A stretch of 64,000 nt of DNA from Granulicella mallensis (GCF_014203225.1 NZ_JACHIO010000006.1:186001-250000); one strand, 5' to 3'; shown: positions 30,318 through 38,954, counted from the stretch's first letter. The notes: a model not told the origin generated them from the letters alone. Program-made: numbers and translations.

Positions 30318-31753
30318 GCTCGATCCTCCGTTGCCGGTCTGGGATAGGGAGGCTTGGGAGAGGGATGAAGGATAGGCCAGCGGCGCAGGACGATATCCAG
30401 TACGAACGCGAGCAACACGCTGCCGTAGAGCATCTTGTTGAGCAGAAACTGCAACGGCCCAGTGCCTACCGCGATCGCCGTCGTGCACAGATAGAAGAGA
30501 CCGCAGATATAGGCGAAGACGGTAATATCCGGCACGAGCGCGAGGAAAGGAACGAGCCACGCGACATACCAGGGATAGTGCGGCGAAAAGAGCAGCATCA
30601 ACGCAAGTGCGAGCGCGAATGCCGGGACCAGAAAGTCAGCATCGGCGGGAAGGCCGAAGCGGCGGGTCTGTCCTGTCTCTACCCTCGGCCACACTGGACT
30701 GCAGCAGGTTCGCCAGCACCAGATCATCAGCGTAGTGAAGACCAGGGCGACAAAGGCCAGGTAGGGTTTGCTGGAGAGATTGTGCAGGCCGGGTACGTGC
30801 TGCGTGAGTTCCAGCAGGAAGTAGCGTGTGCCGGTATCCATGCCTTCCTCCTGGACGTAGCTTCCCAGGAAACCAAAGACGCCCAGGCCCACGCTGGAAT
30901 AACACGCGTAACCCAGAGCAACCACTCCGGCGACGGTCGCGGGCATTCTGTACTCGCCGCGACGGAAGAGCGCGGGGAGCAGCACGAGGGGATACATCTT
31001 CGTCATGATTGCCAGACCGAGAAAGAGACCGGTAAGGAGGGGCTGCCTGCGATATCGAGCAAGGAGAGCAAGCGCGATGAAGGCCATGGCGGCGGAGTCG
31101 AGATGGCCGGAGTTGCCGATCTCCCAGACCAGCAGCGGACACCACGCGTAGAGCAGGGACTGCTCACGGCGAACGCCCAGTTCGCGCAAGAACTCCAACA
31201 GCGCATACAAGGTAAGGCCTTCGAACAGGATCATCGCCAGTTTCATGAACGTCACCGTGGGGTTGAGGAAGGTGACGATGTAGAAGATGAACTGCGCGAC
31301 CGGCGGATAGATGGTGTGCGCATAGTCGCGGCGATTGATGTGATCGAAGAGGTCCTGGTTGGGCGCACGCAAAAACTTAAGCGCCGGATCACCGGGCACA
31401 TAGCGATAGGGCGAGATGTGCGAGTGTTGCACCACACCATCCCAGGCGTAGCGGTAGATATCGGAAGAAAGATACGGAGCTGGAAGCAGCGTGACGAGCC
31501 GAAAGGCAATGGCGAACGCCAGGATGATGCCGAAAGTATAGCGGTTGACCGGTTGCGTCAAAATCACCAGCACCGCCAGCGCGTAGAGTATCGCGGACCA
31601 ACCGGAGACCCCGGAGAACCCGATAGTGAAGTGGCTGAATTCGCTGACGAGCTGTCGTGTGAGGAGGAGCAGTCCTGAACCGATGAGAATCAGCACGGCA
31701 TTCGTCAGCCAGGGTCGCGCATAGGACCAGCGTCTTGTGGGACCGGAACTCAC
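30314..31753 (-). CDS. Multi-spanning membrane glycosyltransferase (GT-C fold, mannosyltransferase-like)
   Basis: The 479-residue protein starts at a GTG overlapping the preceding stop (GTGA). About eleven membrane helices are seen. The first periplasmic loop carries SSDIYRYAWDG, the acidic motif of polyprenyl-phosphate-dependent GT-C enzymes (DUF2029/GT87-like). IYPPVAQFIFY and GLAIMTKMYPLVLLPAL are also typical. It would transfer a sugar from a lipid carrier on the outer face of the inner membrane. The GT2 gene next to it is a plausible donor-making partner. Acceptor unknown. Confidence 0.82.
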   Translation of the reverse strand: MSSGPTRRWSYARPWLTNAVLILIGSGLLLLTRQLVSEFSHFTIGFSGVSGWSAILYALAVLVILTQPVNRYTFGIILAFAIAFRLVTLLPAPYLSSDIYRYAWDGVVQHSHISPYRYVPGDPALKFLRAPNQDLFDHINRRDYAHTIYPPVAQFIFYIVTFLNPTVTFMKLAMILFEGLTLYALLEFLRELGVRREQSLLYAWCPLLVWEIGNSGHLDSAAMAFIALALLARYRRQPLLTGLFLGLAIMTKMYPLVLLPALFRRGEYRMPATVAGVVALGYACYSSVGLGVFGFLGSYVQEEGMDTGTRYFLLELTQHVPGLHNLSSKPYLAFVALVFTTLMIWCWRTCCSPVWPRVETGQTRRFGLPADADFLVPAFALALALMLLFSPHYPWYVAWLVPFLALVPDITVFAYICGLFYLCTTAIAVGTGPLQFLLNKMLYGSVLLAFVLDIVLRRWPILHPSPKPPYPRPATEDRA

Positions 31754-32508
31754 TTGCCGGCTCCAAAGAGATCGAGGAGAAACCTGCGGCTATGCGGAGC
31801 AGAGTAACCGGGCATCCTGGTAAAGGGTGGGGGTATCTCTCCAAGCAGTTCATCGCGGAGAAGATTCAGCGTCTCTCCGTCGTCGACGTCGTACCAAAGT
31901 GGAAGCTCCACGAGTTCGATCCCCGCGCTGGTAATGGCGGAGACGGTTTCCGCGTAGACCGTCGAAGTGCTCCAGTGGATGTTCGCGAAAGGTTCAGGAT
32001 GAGGGGCTTTCAAGCCGATGAGGTAGTATCCGCCATCGTTGGAAGCGCCGAGCACGATACGGTCGCCGGGGCGGTTCAGTTCTTCCACCGCCTGACGAAA
32101 GGCTTCGGCAGGAACGGTGGGTGAATCCGAGTCGATGAGGCAGACCGCGCCGAAGCCGCAGAGGAGGATGTCCTCAGCCGCAGCCAGCAGCCGCTCTCCA
32201 AACCCCTCTCCACGCTGCGCAACGAGGGCGAAGTCTTCGGGGAGCAGACCGTCGAACAGGCTTTCGTCGCCCACTGGGGTATAGGAGATCAGCCCGGCTG
32301 CCTGGTTCGTCCCGGCGACCTCCGCGATGTTTTGTGTCGTATCCCGGAGAAAGCAGACGTTCAGCGCCGCGGACTGCTCGAGCGTCAGCGGTGGCGACAG
32401 GCGAGTTTTTACCTTACCCGGCCGTGGAGCCTTGGCCATGACGGCGAGAGCGCACTTCGATTTAAGCGAGGAATCCGTGCACGATGGAACGAGGAGCGTA
32501 TAGGGCAT
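31750..32508 (-). CDS. TIGR04282/DUF2064-family glycosyltransferase-like protein
   Basis: The 252-residue protein shows the CofC/GT-A-like pattern LAVMAKAPRPGKVKTRLSP, then VCLIDSDSPTVPAEAF and IVLGASNDGGYYLIGL, which define the DUF2064/TIGR04282 family. Some members are placed in arsenosugar synthesis, but others occur in unrelated sugar clusters. Here it begins immediately after a methyltransferase gene and overlaps the membrane glycosyltransferase gene by 4 bases. Probable nucleotidyl or glycosyl transfer; an arsenic role is not supported by the neighbours. Confidence 0.85.
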   Translation of the reverse strand: MPYTLLVPSCTDSSLKSKCALAVMAKAPRPGKVKTRLSPPLTLEQSAALNVCFLRDTTQNIAEVAGTNQAAGLISYTPVGDESLFDGLLPEDFALVAQRGEGFGERLLAAAEDILLCGFGAVCLIDSDSPTVPAEAFRQAVEELNRPGDRIVLGASNDGGYYLIGLKAPHPEPFANIHWSTSTVYAETVSAITSAGIELVELPLWYDVDDGETLNLLRDELLGEIPPPFTRMPGYSAPHSRRFLLDLFGAGK

Positions 32509-33249
32509 TCAGGAGGTACTCCGGCTGGGCTGCTCAGCCTGCAATTCGCCCTTTTGACAGATCGCATACTGGTACCAGTCATCGTAATGCACATCGACCG
32601 AAGCCCAGGAGGGTGTCCGCACCAGCTCGACGAAATCGGCAGACGGCATGACCTCCGCCTGCTGCGGCTCTCTGTATTTCGCGACAGGGCTGGTCGTCAA
32701 GCGAGCCAGGAGCCACATGGCACCGAGCGGCACCCGGGTTCTGAAGCCGGAGGTCGGCTCTGCGATAAAACATCTTCCGCCTGGACGCAGCACCCGGAAG
32801 ATCTCCGCGAGAACGGCTTCTTTGTCGGGAACGATGAGGAAGAGGCGGGAGACGATGACGGCATCGACAGAGTGCGGTAGCTCCTTCAGAGCCTGCGCAT
32901 CGCCTTCGATGAAGGTGCAATTGTGCAGCCGAAGATTGCTGGCCCGCTCCCGCGCTCGCTGAATAAGGCGTTTAGACAGGTCGATGCCGGTGGCCGTAAT
33001 CTGCGGATACTCTTTAGCAAACCGGCAGGCATAGAGGCCAGGACCGCAGCCGAGTTCGAGGATCCTGGTTCCGTCCGCAGGAGTACCGGTCGGAAAGAGC
33101 GCGTTTGTAATTTCAGGGGTGTGGTCGCGAAACAGGTACTCTCTACAAAGTGCATAGAGCCAGTGACATCGCTCAAACAAGCTTTCTGGCGGAGGCAAGG
33201 CCTTTTGGCCGGTGAGATCGTATTGGCTTGAACCCATGGTTGAACTCAT
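32509..33249 (-). CDS. Class I SAM-dependent methyltransferase
   Basis: The 246-residue protein has motif I ILELGCGPGLYACRF, motif II acidic residue in TGIDLSKRL, and motif III in RVLRPGGRCFIAEP. It is the first gene of a five-gene minus-strand operon (methyltransferase, DUF2064, GT-C, GT2, epimerase) with gaps or overlaps of 0-4 bases up to the GT2 gene. It may methylate the sugar or lipid built by its neighbours; the substrate cannot be read from the sequence. Confidence 0.88.
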   Translation of the reverse strand: MSSTMGSSQYDLTGQKALPPPESLFERCHWLYALCREYLFRDHTPEITNALFPTGTPADGTRILELGCGPGLYACRFAKEYPQITATGIDLSKRLIQRARERASNLRLHNCTFIEGDAQALKELPHSVDAVIVSRLFLIVPDKEAVLAEIFRVLRPGGRCFIAEPTSGFRTRVPLGAMWLLARLTTSPVAKYREPQQAEVMPSADFVELVRTPSWASVDVHYDDWYQYAICQKGELQAEQPSRSTS

Positions 33250-33342
33250 CTGATTTTTTCTAAGGATTGGGACGGGCCCGATAAACCGCAGGATAGTCTT
33301 ACTGGACCTGTCCTGCTTCTACGCTGCGGCGATTCCGTTTTT

Positions 33343-34791
33343 TCATAACCCTGCGTACCAGTCGTATCCGAGTTTGGTCCAATAGTCGTCCGGTTTCTCG
33401 TTCGTATAGCTGATCAGCCCTATCCGCTTGATCTGCTTGTAGCCGTACTTCGTAGGCATGTGCAGGCGGAGCGGAGCTCCGTGAAACTGCGTCAGGGGTG
33501 CGCCCATCATCTCTGTGACCAGCAGCGTCTGCGGGTGGCGGCAGACATCGAGGTCATAACCGGTATAGTAGTCGCCGTCCGGTGTCTCCATGTAAACATA
33601 CTTTGGCTCCTTGCCCTCAATCAGGGCAGGCGGATACGCCTCAAGGAAATCCGCCATGCGTACTCCAGCCCAATGCACGATCTCGCTCCAGCCTTCGATG
33701 CACTTGAATTGAGTCACCAGTTCGTGACGAGGAAGCTTCAGGATGTCTTCCATCGTCAGCAACAGTCCGGGCGTACCCGGCATAAGGGTGCTGCTGCTTT
33801 CGCCGGCCTCTTCCCGCCCGCGAGGCATGCGGCGGCCGATGCTCTCTTCCGCAGCCTTGGCCTGACCGAGCATGGGCTCCGGGGCCATCTTCTCGGCGGT
33901 GCGGGCATTGGGATCCACCTTCGTGTCATGGCCCTGGTCTTCATGGCTGGCTTCAGCTACGTATTGGTACTCCCAGGCAGTCACATCCGTCGTGAATCGC
34001 GGATGTGCCGCAGCATCCTGCATACCGACCAACTGCAGCCGCCAACCTTGCGGCGCCAGCATCTTCTTCAGACCGAAGACACCGTTTACGCGAAGATCTT
34101 TCGCCGCTTTGAGCGGATAGGTGGGTGCAAGCGCGCGGTCACCCGATACGGCTCGCGAGATAGCCGCGTTCGTCCTGAAGGCATCACGGAGGGGAAACCG
34201 CTGCATCCCGACACCAGGGCTCCGGTCAATCCAGCGATAAAACCCATAGCCCGCAGCCGCGGCAATGGAAGCGCCAATGAACGAACGGCGGGTGTGCCTG
34301 CGCGATTCAGCCAGAACGGCAGCGTCGGCAATCGCTCTCTGTTCCAGATCATCGTCTGGATTCTCTTCCGCTTCTTCGACCGCCACCAGCTCAACTGGAG
34401 GCGCATCGCCATGTTGCGTCGCCGTTGGCGGAACGGAGATCGGTGCAGGCGGCTTTGCCGTCAATTCAACAACGGGCTCCCTTGACACAGAAGGAGAGGA
34501 TTCCTTCGGGGCTGGCTGAGACTCTGGTGCTGGTGCAGCAACGATATCGTCTGGCTTTGCGATGGCGGCTTCAAGCGATTTCTCAACAGGCGCTTCGGAT
34601 GATTTCGCCGCAGCCGTCTCGGCTGGTGCTGCAGCAGCCACTTCGGCTGGCTTCGCAGTAACCGCGTCGTCTGGCTTTGCAGCAACCTCAGGCGGCCCGG
34701 GTTGTGGAGCCTCTACCTTCTGAACCTCTAAAGGCTTCTGAGACTCTACGGGTTTCTGAGACTCTGGAGATAACTTTTTCTCTTCGCTCAT
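33343..34791 (-). CDS. Tat-exported molybdopterin oxidoreductase (sulfite oxidase / MsrP family) with low-complexity N-terminal domain
   Basis: This 482-residue protein has the molybdopterin-binding fold of the sulfite oxidase family in its C-terminal half. The Mo-ligand Cys is C364 in FKCIEGWSEIVHW, followed by YVYMETPDGDYYTGY and GAPLRLHMPTKYGYK. A twin-arginine motif (HTRRSFIG, R168-R169) with a hydrophobic segment lies not at the N terminus but after about 165 residues of Ala/Pro/Lys/Glu-rich sequence, so that tail would stay cytoplasmic. The ATG overlaps the cytochrome b gene stop by 4 bases. The pair resembles MsrPQ/YedYZ: a periplasmic Mo enzyme fed by a haem membrane protein. Substrate unknown. 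Confidence 0.87.
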   Translation of the reverse strand: MSEEKKLSPESQKPVESQKPLEVQKVEAPQPGPPEVAAKPDDAVTAKPAEVAAAAPAETAAAKSSEAPVEKSLEAAIAKPDDIVAAPAPESQPAPKESSPSVSREPVVELTAKPPAPISVPPTATQHGDAPPVELVAVEEAEENPDDDLEQRAIADAAVLAESRRHTRRSFIGASIAAAAGYGFYRWIDRSPGVGMQRFPLRDAFRTNAAISRAVSGDRALAPTYPLKAAKDLRVNGVFGLKKMLAPQGWRLQLVGMQDAAAHPRFTTDVTAWEYQYVAEASHEDQGHDTKVDPNARTAEKMAPEPMLGQAKAAEESIGRRMPRGREEAGESSSTLMPGTPGLLLTMEDILKLPRHELVTQFKCIEGWSEIVHWAGVRMADFLEAYPPALIEGKEPKYVYMETPDGDYYTGYDLDVCRHPQTLLVTEMMGAPLTQFHGAPLRLHMPTKYGYKQIKRIGLISYTNEKPDDYWTKLGYDWYAGL

Positions 34792-35579
34792 CGGTGACTC
34801 CGCCGTTCCGCCTCAATCGAAGGAGCTTCCGCTCTCTGGATCTCTCTCCCGCTGACCATGGCTCGAAAGTTGTTCCATCCCGCCAGGATCACCTGCAGTA
34901 CATGAACGACAAAGAAGCCCAGAAAGCTCATCGTGATCCAGAAATGCAGCCATCGGGCCATCTCATAGCCACCCAGCAGAGTTGTGAGCCAGTGTGCCTG
35001 TGTCGGCTTGTAGATGGCCAGGCCCGTCACGAGCATGCCCACTCCCATCAGGATGACGGAGGTATAAGCGATTCGTTGTGCACCGTTGTACTTCGTCTGT
35101 GCAGGCAGCCCCTTCCTCAGATGAAGGTCGACCAGAGTGACCTGAATCGCGTCTCGCAGGCTGCGGCGTTCGGGTACAAGAAAGCGCCACTCCCCTGAGA
35201 ACGAGGTATAGAGCACGTACAGGAGCCCATTCAGGCCGAAGATCCACATAAAGAAGAAGTGATAGCCAAGCCCCTGCGTTACGGAGTACGGCACATGAAG
35301 CTTCTGGTAAAACCAGTCTGGAAACAATCGGATGAGGGTAAACTTGCCGATCCCCACGCGATAGATGGCATGTGGGTGCCGATAGGCATTATCCGAATCG
35401 TTCCAATAGATAAGAATGCCGCTCCAGATCATCGTGAACAGCACAGGGAAATTGATCCAGTGCATCCAGCGTATGGCAAGAGGATGCTTTCGTTCGAGGC
35501 GGATGGACGCATTGAGGGGCGCAGGCGCGGATGGAAGGATGTCGCTCGAATCATTGTCGTATTTGGACTTTATGACCAT
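34788..35579 (-). CDS. Membrane cytochrome b (cytochrome b561 / thiosulfate-reductase type)
   Basis: The 263-residue protein has four to five membrane spans. Candidate haem-b ligands are His in HPLAIRWMHWINFPV, in GLGYHFFFMWIFGLNG, and in RWLHFWITMSFLGFFVVHV, matching the Ni/Fe-hydrogenase I-type cytochrome b domain (cytochrome b561 family). It precedes the molybdopterin enzyme with an ATGA overlap and should pass quinol electrons to it, or take them from it. Confidence 0.88.
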   Translation of the reverse strand: MVIKSKYDNDSSDILPSAPAPLNASIRLERKHPLAIRWMHWINFPVLFTMIWSGILIYWNDSDNAYRHPHAIYRVGIGKFTLIRLFPDWFYQKLHVPYSVTQGLGYHFFFMWIFGLNGLLYVLYTSFSGEWRFLVPERRSLRDAIQVTLVDLHLRKGLPAQTKYNGAQRIAYTSVILMGVGMLVTGLAIYKPTQAHWLTTLLGGYEMARWLHFWITMSFLGFFVVHVLQVILAGWNNFRAMVSGREIQRAEAPSIEAERRSHR

Positions 35580-35820
35580 GAGACTACGTCCCTTTTGAGA
35601 TCGATTGCATTAAACACACCCAAGCCAGCCCCCATGTACCAGCGGCGCAATCTCCCCCTTTGGGGGAATACAGGAACGCATGGGATCTTACAACCTTCGA
35701 CGCTCAACCCGCCCCAAGATTACAAGAAAAATTTGGCGTTCTACCAGGAGCCCCTTATTGTGCCCTGTCCGTTTGGGGACAGTCCACACAATTCCCCGCA
35801 ATGGCGACAAGATGCGCGTC

Positions 35821-35880
35821 TTTCTTGTCGAACGGAGCATCCTTGAGAACGCGCTGGATGTAAAGAACCTCGACATCTAA
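35821..35880 (+). pseudogene. Remnant of the 3' end of a gyrB-like gene
   Basis: Bases 35845-35880 encode [11 protein letters not shown] followed by a stop, identical to the last 11 residues of GyrB in this window (27539-27574); 34 of 36 bases match, the two changes being synonymous. Homology may extend upstream through a VER/VES segment with a small deletion. No gyrB sequence is visible further upstream, so this is only the tail. It is followed 20 bases later by a hairpin, as a true gene end would be. Confidence 0.75.
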
Positions 35881-35900
35881 GTTGAATACAAATAAAAATA

Positions 35901-35925
35901 GCTGCGAGAGTTCATCTCTCGCAGC
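35901..35925 (+). terminator. Hairpin after gyrB-like remnant
   Basis: GCTGCGAGAG (35901-35910) pairs with CTCTCGCAGC (35916-35925) around a 5-base loop. It lies 20 bases after the stop codon of the gyrB-like remnant and probably is the terminator inherited with it. Confidence 0.6.
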
Positions 35926-36088
35926 CATTCTCATCTCTCTAAGTTGACACGTAAAGTGAAATTACGAGTCGACTGAGCCTGCGATCAGATTCCTTGCGCT
36001 GCAATACGCGGACGATCTGTCACCCATCGCATCCCAATCTTGTTCTCTTTCCTTCCGATACTCAAGAGTCTGAGCTTGATGTCAGCCG

Positions 36089-36889
36089 TTACGGCTCGTG
36101 TCTTCGCACGACTTCACATGCCGCAAGCAAGAGCACAGAGGAGATTGCGAAACACGCGATCAAGCCGATCCAGGGCAACGTCCCATTAGACAACTGAGAG
36201 GTGGGGTTGATGCTTGCCGTCGCACTCATTACGTCGAAGACATTCCAGCCCTGCAGTGTGTGTGCTTTGTAACTCAGAAAGATACAGCTAAGCAGACAGA
36301 TTCCAACAACAGCCGCCGTAAACTCTCCTGCGAAGATCTCCGACAACAAGAGTCCGAACGCAACGATCACCAGCCCAGCGGCCCCCATAACCGCTCCAAA
36401 GAATAGAGCCTGTGAGGCAGGATAGGATTGGCCAACGAATCTTGACGCGATCGAGATCAGAAGCGACGGTATGACTCCGAGTGCAAAAGCCTCCAGGCCC
36501 GTGATGCCCGCACGCAATAGGAATAGGCGGGTCTTCCTGATAGGTAGCCCTAGAGTAAAGAGGCCAGCCCCTGAACTTTTCTCTCTAGAGAGACCGCCGA
36601 GTGTCAGTACGAACGCTCCTAGAATCCAAAGTCCCTGGAGCGCGTAGTGAAAGAGACCGCTCCATACATAGGCTGAATAAGCCAAAGGTTTATCGGGTAG
36701 TCGTGCGTTGTAGCGACTCAAAAAGCTTGGACTGGAAGCGACTGCATAAACCACCAGTGCCAGCAGGAGAGAGAGCGCGGCCGCGAAGCGCCCTCGGGTT
36801 TCTTTCCAGTACCGCCAAATCAGAGCAACCGTGGGCGATGTAAACTTGCCTTGCGCAGTTGAGGGTTTAGTAGTCAACGCGGTCTCCAT
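36089..36889 (-). CDS. ABC-2 type transporter permease
   Basis: The 266-residue protein has about six membrane spans, a cytoplasmic N-terminal segment and the ABC-2 feature GLSREKSSGAGLFTLGLPIRKTRLF, in which the S-G-x-x-x-x-T-L-P pattern is kept. It overlaps the upstream permease gene by 23 bases and is the last gene of the GntR-ATPase-permease-permease operon. With its partner it would form the membrane part of an exporter. Substrate unknown. Confidence 0.88.
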   Translation of the reverse strand: METALTTKPSTAQGKFTSPTVALIWRYWKETRGRFAAALSLLLALVVYAVASSPSFLSRYNARLPDKPLAYSAYVWSGLFHYALQGLWILGAFVLTLGGLSREKSSGAGLFTLGLPIRKTRLFLLRAGITGLEAFALGVIPSLLISIASRFVGQSYPASQALFFGAVMGAAGLVIVAFGLLLSEIFAGEFTAAVVGICLLSCIFLSYKAHTLQGWNVFDVMSATASINPTSQLSNGTLPWIGLIACFAISSVLLLAACEVVRRHEP

Positions 36890-37658
36890 AGAAAGCCGTG
36901 ATAGACAGGCACAGCCCAGTTAGCCCCCATGCCACGAATAGAGCGATCCATGGAAAGGACGTCCAGGTAATCTGCCAAGGTCCAGCCATTGCATGTCCGA
37001 CATCCAGGTACTGCAACCATGTGGTCTTGTTTAGGTCTCGTTCATTCTGCATGTAGTTCTGTAGCAGCAGATAGGGAACACCGAGAACAATGAGGGTCAC
37101 CAGCAGCGAAGTGTAGTTGCCCGGCGCCAGGGAGTAGCAGAGATTACCAATTGCGAGCAAAAACACTCCAGCGCCTACCATCAGCAGAGTATGCAGAATT
37201 AATTGGGTCAACGAATAGTCTTGATGAATAACCCTGGAGCCGATGACGACCACTACAACTGCAAAACATGCGACAGAGAGGGCCTCCAGAAGGGCTACGG
37301 CCAAACGGGAGAATAACCACTGTCGCCGACTCACTGGGAGCCCCAAACTGAAGAGGACAGTACCGCTGCTTCTTTCCCGGATCAAACCACCGAATGCGAA
37401 CAGCAATGCGAAAAGAGCCCAGACCTGCTGAAGATAGTTGTCGTACAGATAGTGCCAGAGATACCAGCTGTAATGGTTAATACCCAAAGGCATCCAGGCG
37501 CCGTGGTAGCCTTTCGAGTCTGCCAGTTCGTGAGCCCACATCTTTACCAGCCATGCATGCTGTTGCAGATAGAAGATGCAGACAATGGTTACGGCGATCA
37601 GACCTGCAAAGAAACGCACTCTAGTTTCGATCCAGGCCTTGTAAAGCAGCATGTTCAT
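36867..37658 (-). CDS. ABC-2 type transporter permease
   Basis: The 263-residue protein has about six membrane spans and the motif GLIRERSSGTVLFSLGLPVSRRQWL, shared with the next gene; the two permeases are diverged paralogues. It overlaps the ATPase gene by 4 bases and the second permease gene by 23. Such YtrBCDEF-like pairs export antibiotics, lipids or peptides, or act in cell-envelope stress. Substrate unknown. Confidence 0.88.
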   Translation of the reverse strand: MNMLLYKAWIETRVRFFAGLIAVTIVCIFYLQQHAWLVKMWAHELADSKGYHGAWMPLGINHYSWYLWHYLYDNYLQQVWALFALLFAFGGLIRERSSGTVLFSLGLPVSRRQWLFSRLAVALLEALSVACFAVVVVVIGSRVIHQDYSLTQLILHTLLMVGAGVFLLAIGNLCYSLAPGNYTSLLVTLIVLGVPYLLLQNYMQNERDLNKTTWLQYLDVGHAMAGPWQITWTSFPWIALFVAWGLTGLCLSITAFYGDRVDY

Positions 37659-38545
37659 GACCGCACCTTCACCTTCTCAAGAAATACCTCTTTGAGGGTC
37701 AGGGGCAGCACATCAATACTTCCGGCTTTCAGCATTCGCACATGCTCCAGAATTGAGTCGAGGTGATCACTGGCTACAAGGGTCACAGTTCTTCCCTCAA
37801 TACGTGCTTTCTCGATGCCCGGCAGCCTGAAATCACGTTCCTCAACGGGCTCAGGAAAGACCGCTTGAATATGCTTGTATCTCTCCTTGACCTCATCCAT
37901 AGAAGCGTCGAGCACCAGTTGTCCGCGATTAATCATCAACACGTGATCGGCAACCTGCTCCACTTCACCGATCTGGTGAGATGAGAAGAAGATGGTTGTG
38001 CCTTGAGCCGCAAGCGAAACTACAATTTGTAAAACGTCTTCGATTGCGACCGGATCCAGACCCTCCGTAGGCTCATCAAGGATGAGGAGTTTGCACCCAC
38101 GCGCAAAGCCCAACAGAAGAGCCAGTTTTGTGCGCATCCCCTTCGATAACTGTCTAACCTTACGGTCGAGCGGCAGTTCGAACCGATCAAGAAGCTCCTG
38201 CTCAAACCGCTCATCCCACGTCGGGAAAAAGGCACGCGTAAAGCGGATGAGCTCCGCAACTGTCATGTAATCGTAAAGACGCTTGTCCTCAGCAACGAAG
38301 GCTACCTTCTGCCGAATGATCAGGCTCTCCGCTTCGTTGCTTATGGAGTGACCGAATATGCGCCCCTTACCCGATGTCGGGTGAACCATGCCGAGAAGCA
38401 TCTTGATGGTGGAGCTTTTACCAGCACCATTTTGCCCCAGAAAAGCACACACCGCACCCTCTGACACGGATAGATCCAAGCCGCGCACCGCTTCATGCGT
38501 ACCGTAGGACTTCTTCAATTGCTGCGTTTCGATTACGTGTGCCAC
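37655..38545 (-). CDS. ABC transporter ATP-binding protein
   Basis: The 296-residue protein has Walker A GQNGAGKSSTIKML, signature LSKGMRTKLALL, Walker B LLILDEPTEGLD and the H-loop in FFSSHQIGEVEQVADH. The signature Q-loop region is in AFVAEDKRLYDYM. A C-terminal extension of about 80 residues follows the ATPase core. It begins two bases after the GntR gene and overlaps the first permease gene by 4 bases. It powers the exporter formed by the two permeases. Confidence 0.95.
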   Translation of the reverse strand: MAHVIETQQLKKSYGTHEAVRGLDLSVSEGAVCAFLGQNGAGKSSTIKMLLGMVHPTSGKGRIFGHSISNEAESLIIRQKVAFVAEDKRLYDYMTVAELIRFTRAFFPTWDERFEQELLDRFELPLDRKVRQLSKGMRTKLALLLGFARGCKLLILDEPTEGLDPVAIEDVLQIVVSLAAQGTTIFFSSHQIGEVEQVADHVLMINRGQLVLDASMDEVKERYKHIQAVFPEPVEERDFRLPGIEKARIEGRTVTLVASDHLDSILEHVRMLKAGSIDVLPLTLKEVFLEKVKVRS

Positions 38546-38547
38546 CG

Positions 38548-38931
38548 CTACCTCCTTTGGAACTCATTGGCTAAAGCCGCCTCAACAAGCCGGCGAATCT
38601 CTCCCTCACGAAGACCTTGCTCTCTCAACCTGTCTACGAACTCCTGAGTAAGTTGTTGTGCATCCCTTATTTCGCCGGTCTTCGCCTTGCGTCGGCTTGA
38701 AGAGACGAACACTCCGAGCCCGTGATGAATCTCAAGGACTCCTTCGTTTTCGAGCTCTCGATAGACCTTGATGATCGTGTTGGGATTCATGACTAAAGTC
38801 TCTGCGAGGCTGCGTATGCCTGGCAGTTGATCTCCCGTTACGAGCGCGCCCGTCTCAATCGCATGGCGAATCTGCTCTTTGAGCTGGACGTAAATTGGAA
38901 CACCAGAGGACGGATTGGGTTTTCTAAACAC
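38548..38931 (-). CDS. GntR-family (YtrA subfamily) transcriptional regulator
   Basis: I place the start at the GTG at 38931, giving 127 residues beginning VFRKPNPSSGVPIYVQLKEQ, the usual N terminus of YtrA-type regulators. The winged helix is AIETGALVTGDQLPGIRSLA through MNPNTIIKVYRELENEGVLE. The short C-terminal dimerisation part is typical of YtrA. It is the first gene of the ABC exporter operon. The GTG lies inside a perfect palindrome and nothing like a ribosome-binding site precedes it, so the message may be leaderless and the operon autorepressed. Confidence 0.9.
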   Translation of the reverse strand: MFRKPNPSSGVPIYVQLKEQIRHAIETGALVTGDQLPGIRSLAETLVMNPNTIIKVYRELENEGVLEIHHGLGVFVSSSRRKAKTGEIRDAQQLTQEFVDRLREQGLREGEIRRLVEAALANEFQRR

Positions 38932-38954
38932 TGTGCTATTGATATAGCACAGTG
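38929..38954 (-). promoter_or_regulatory. GntR operator overlapping promoter and start codon
   Basis: CACTGTGCTAT (38929-38939) and ATAGCACAGTG (38944-38954) form a perfect 11-bp inverted repeat with a TGAT spacer. On the minus strand a TTGTGG hexamer, a 17-base spacer and TATATC could be -35 and -10 elements, with the palindrome covering the -10 element and the GTG start. This fits autorepression by the GntR protein and a leaderless start. Confidence 0.7.

Larger units (their letters stand above)
35580..36088. other. 509-base gap holding a gyrB-like 3' remnant and hairpin
   Basis: No complete gene is seen. The region lies upstream of the cytochrome b gene and downstream of the ABC permease gene (both minus strand). 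It contains the gyrB-like tail (35840-35880) and a hairpin (35901-35925), listed separately. Confidence 0.6.

Noticed and set aside
30365-31678. 437-codon plus-strand frame opposite the membrane glycosyltransferase
   Set aside because: Highly charged, without domains; the opposite strand encodes membrane helices and a DxD-like loop with proper operon overlaps.
31750-32508. Arsenosugar biosynthesis cluster
   Set aside because: Only the DUF2064/TIGR04282 protein points to it. No ArsM- or ArsS-like protein is next to it, and the neighbours fit lipid-linked sugar work.
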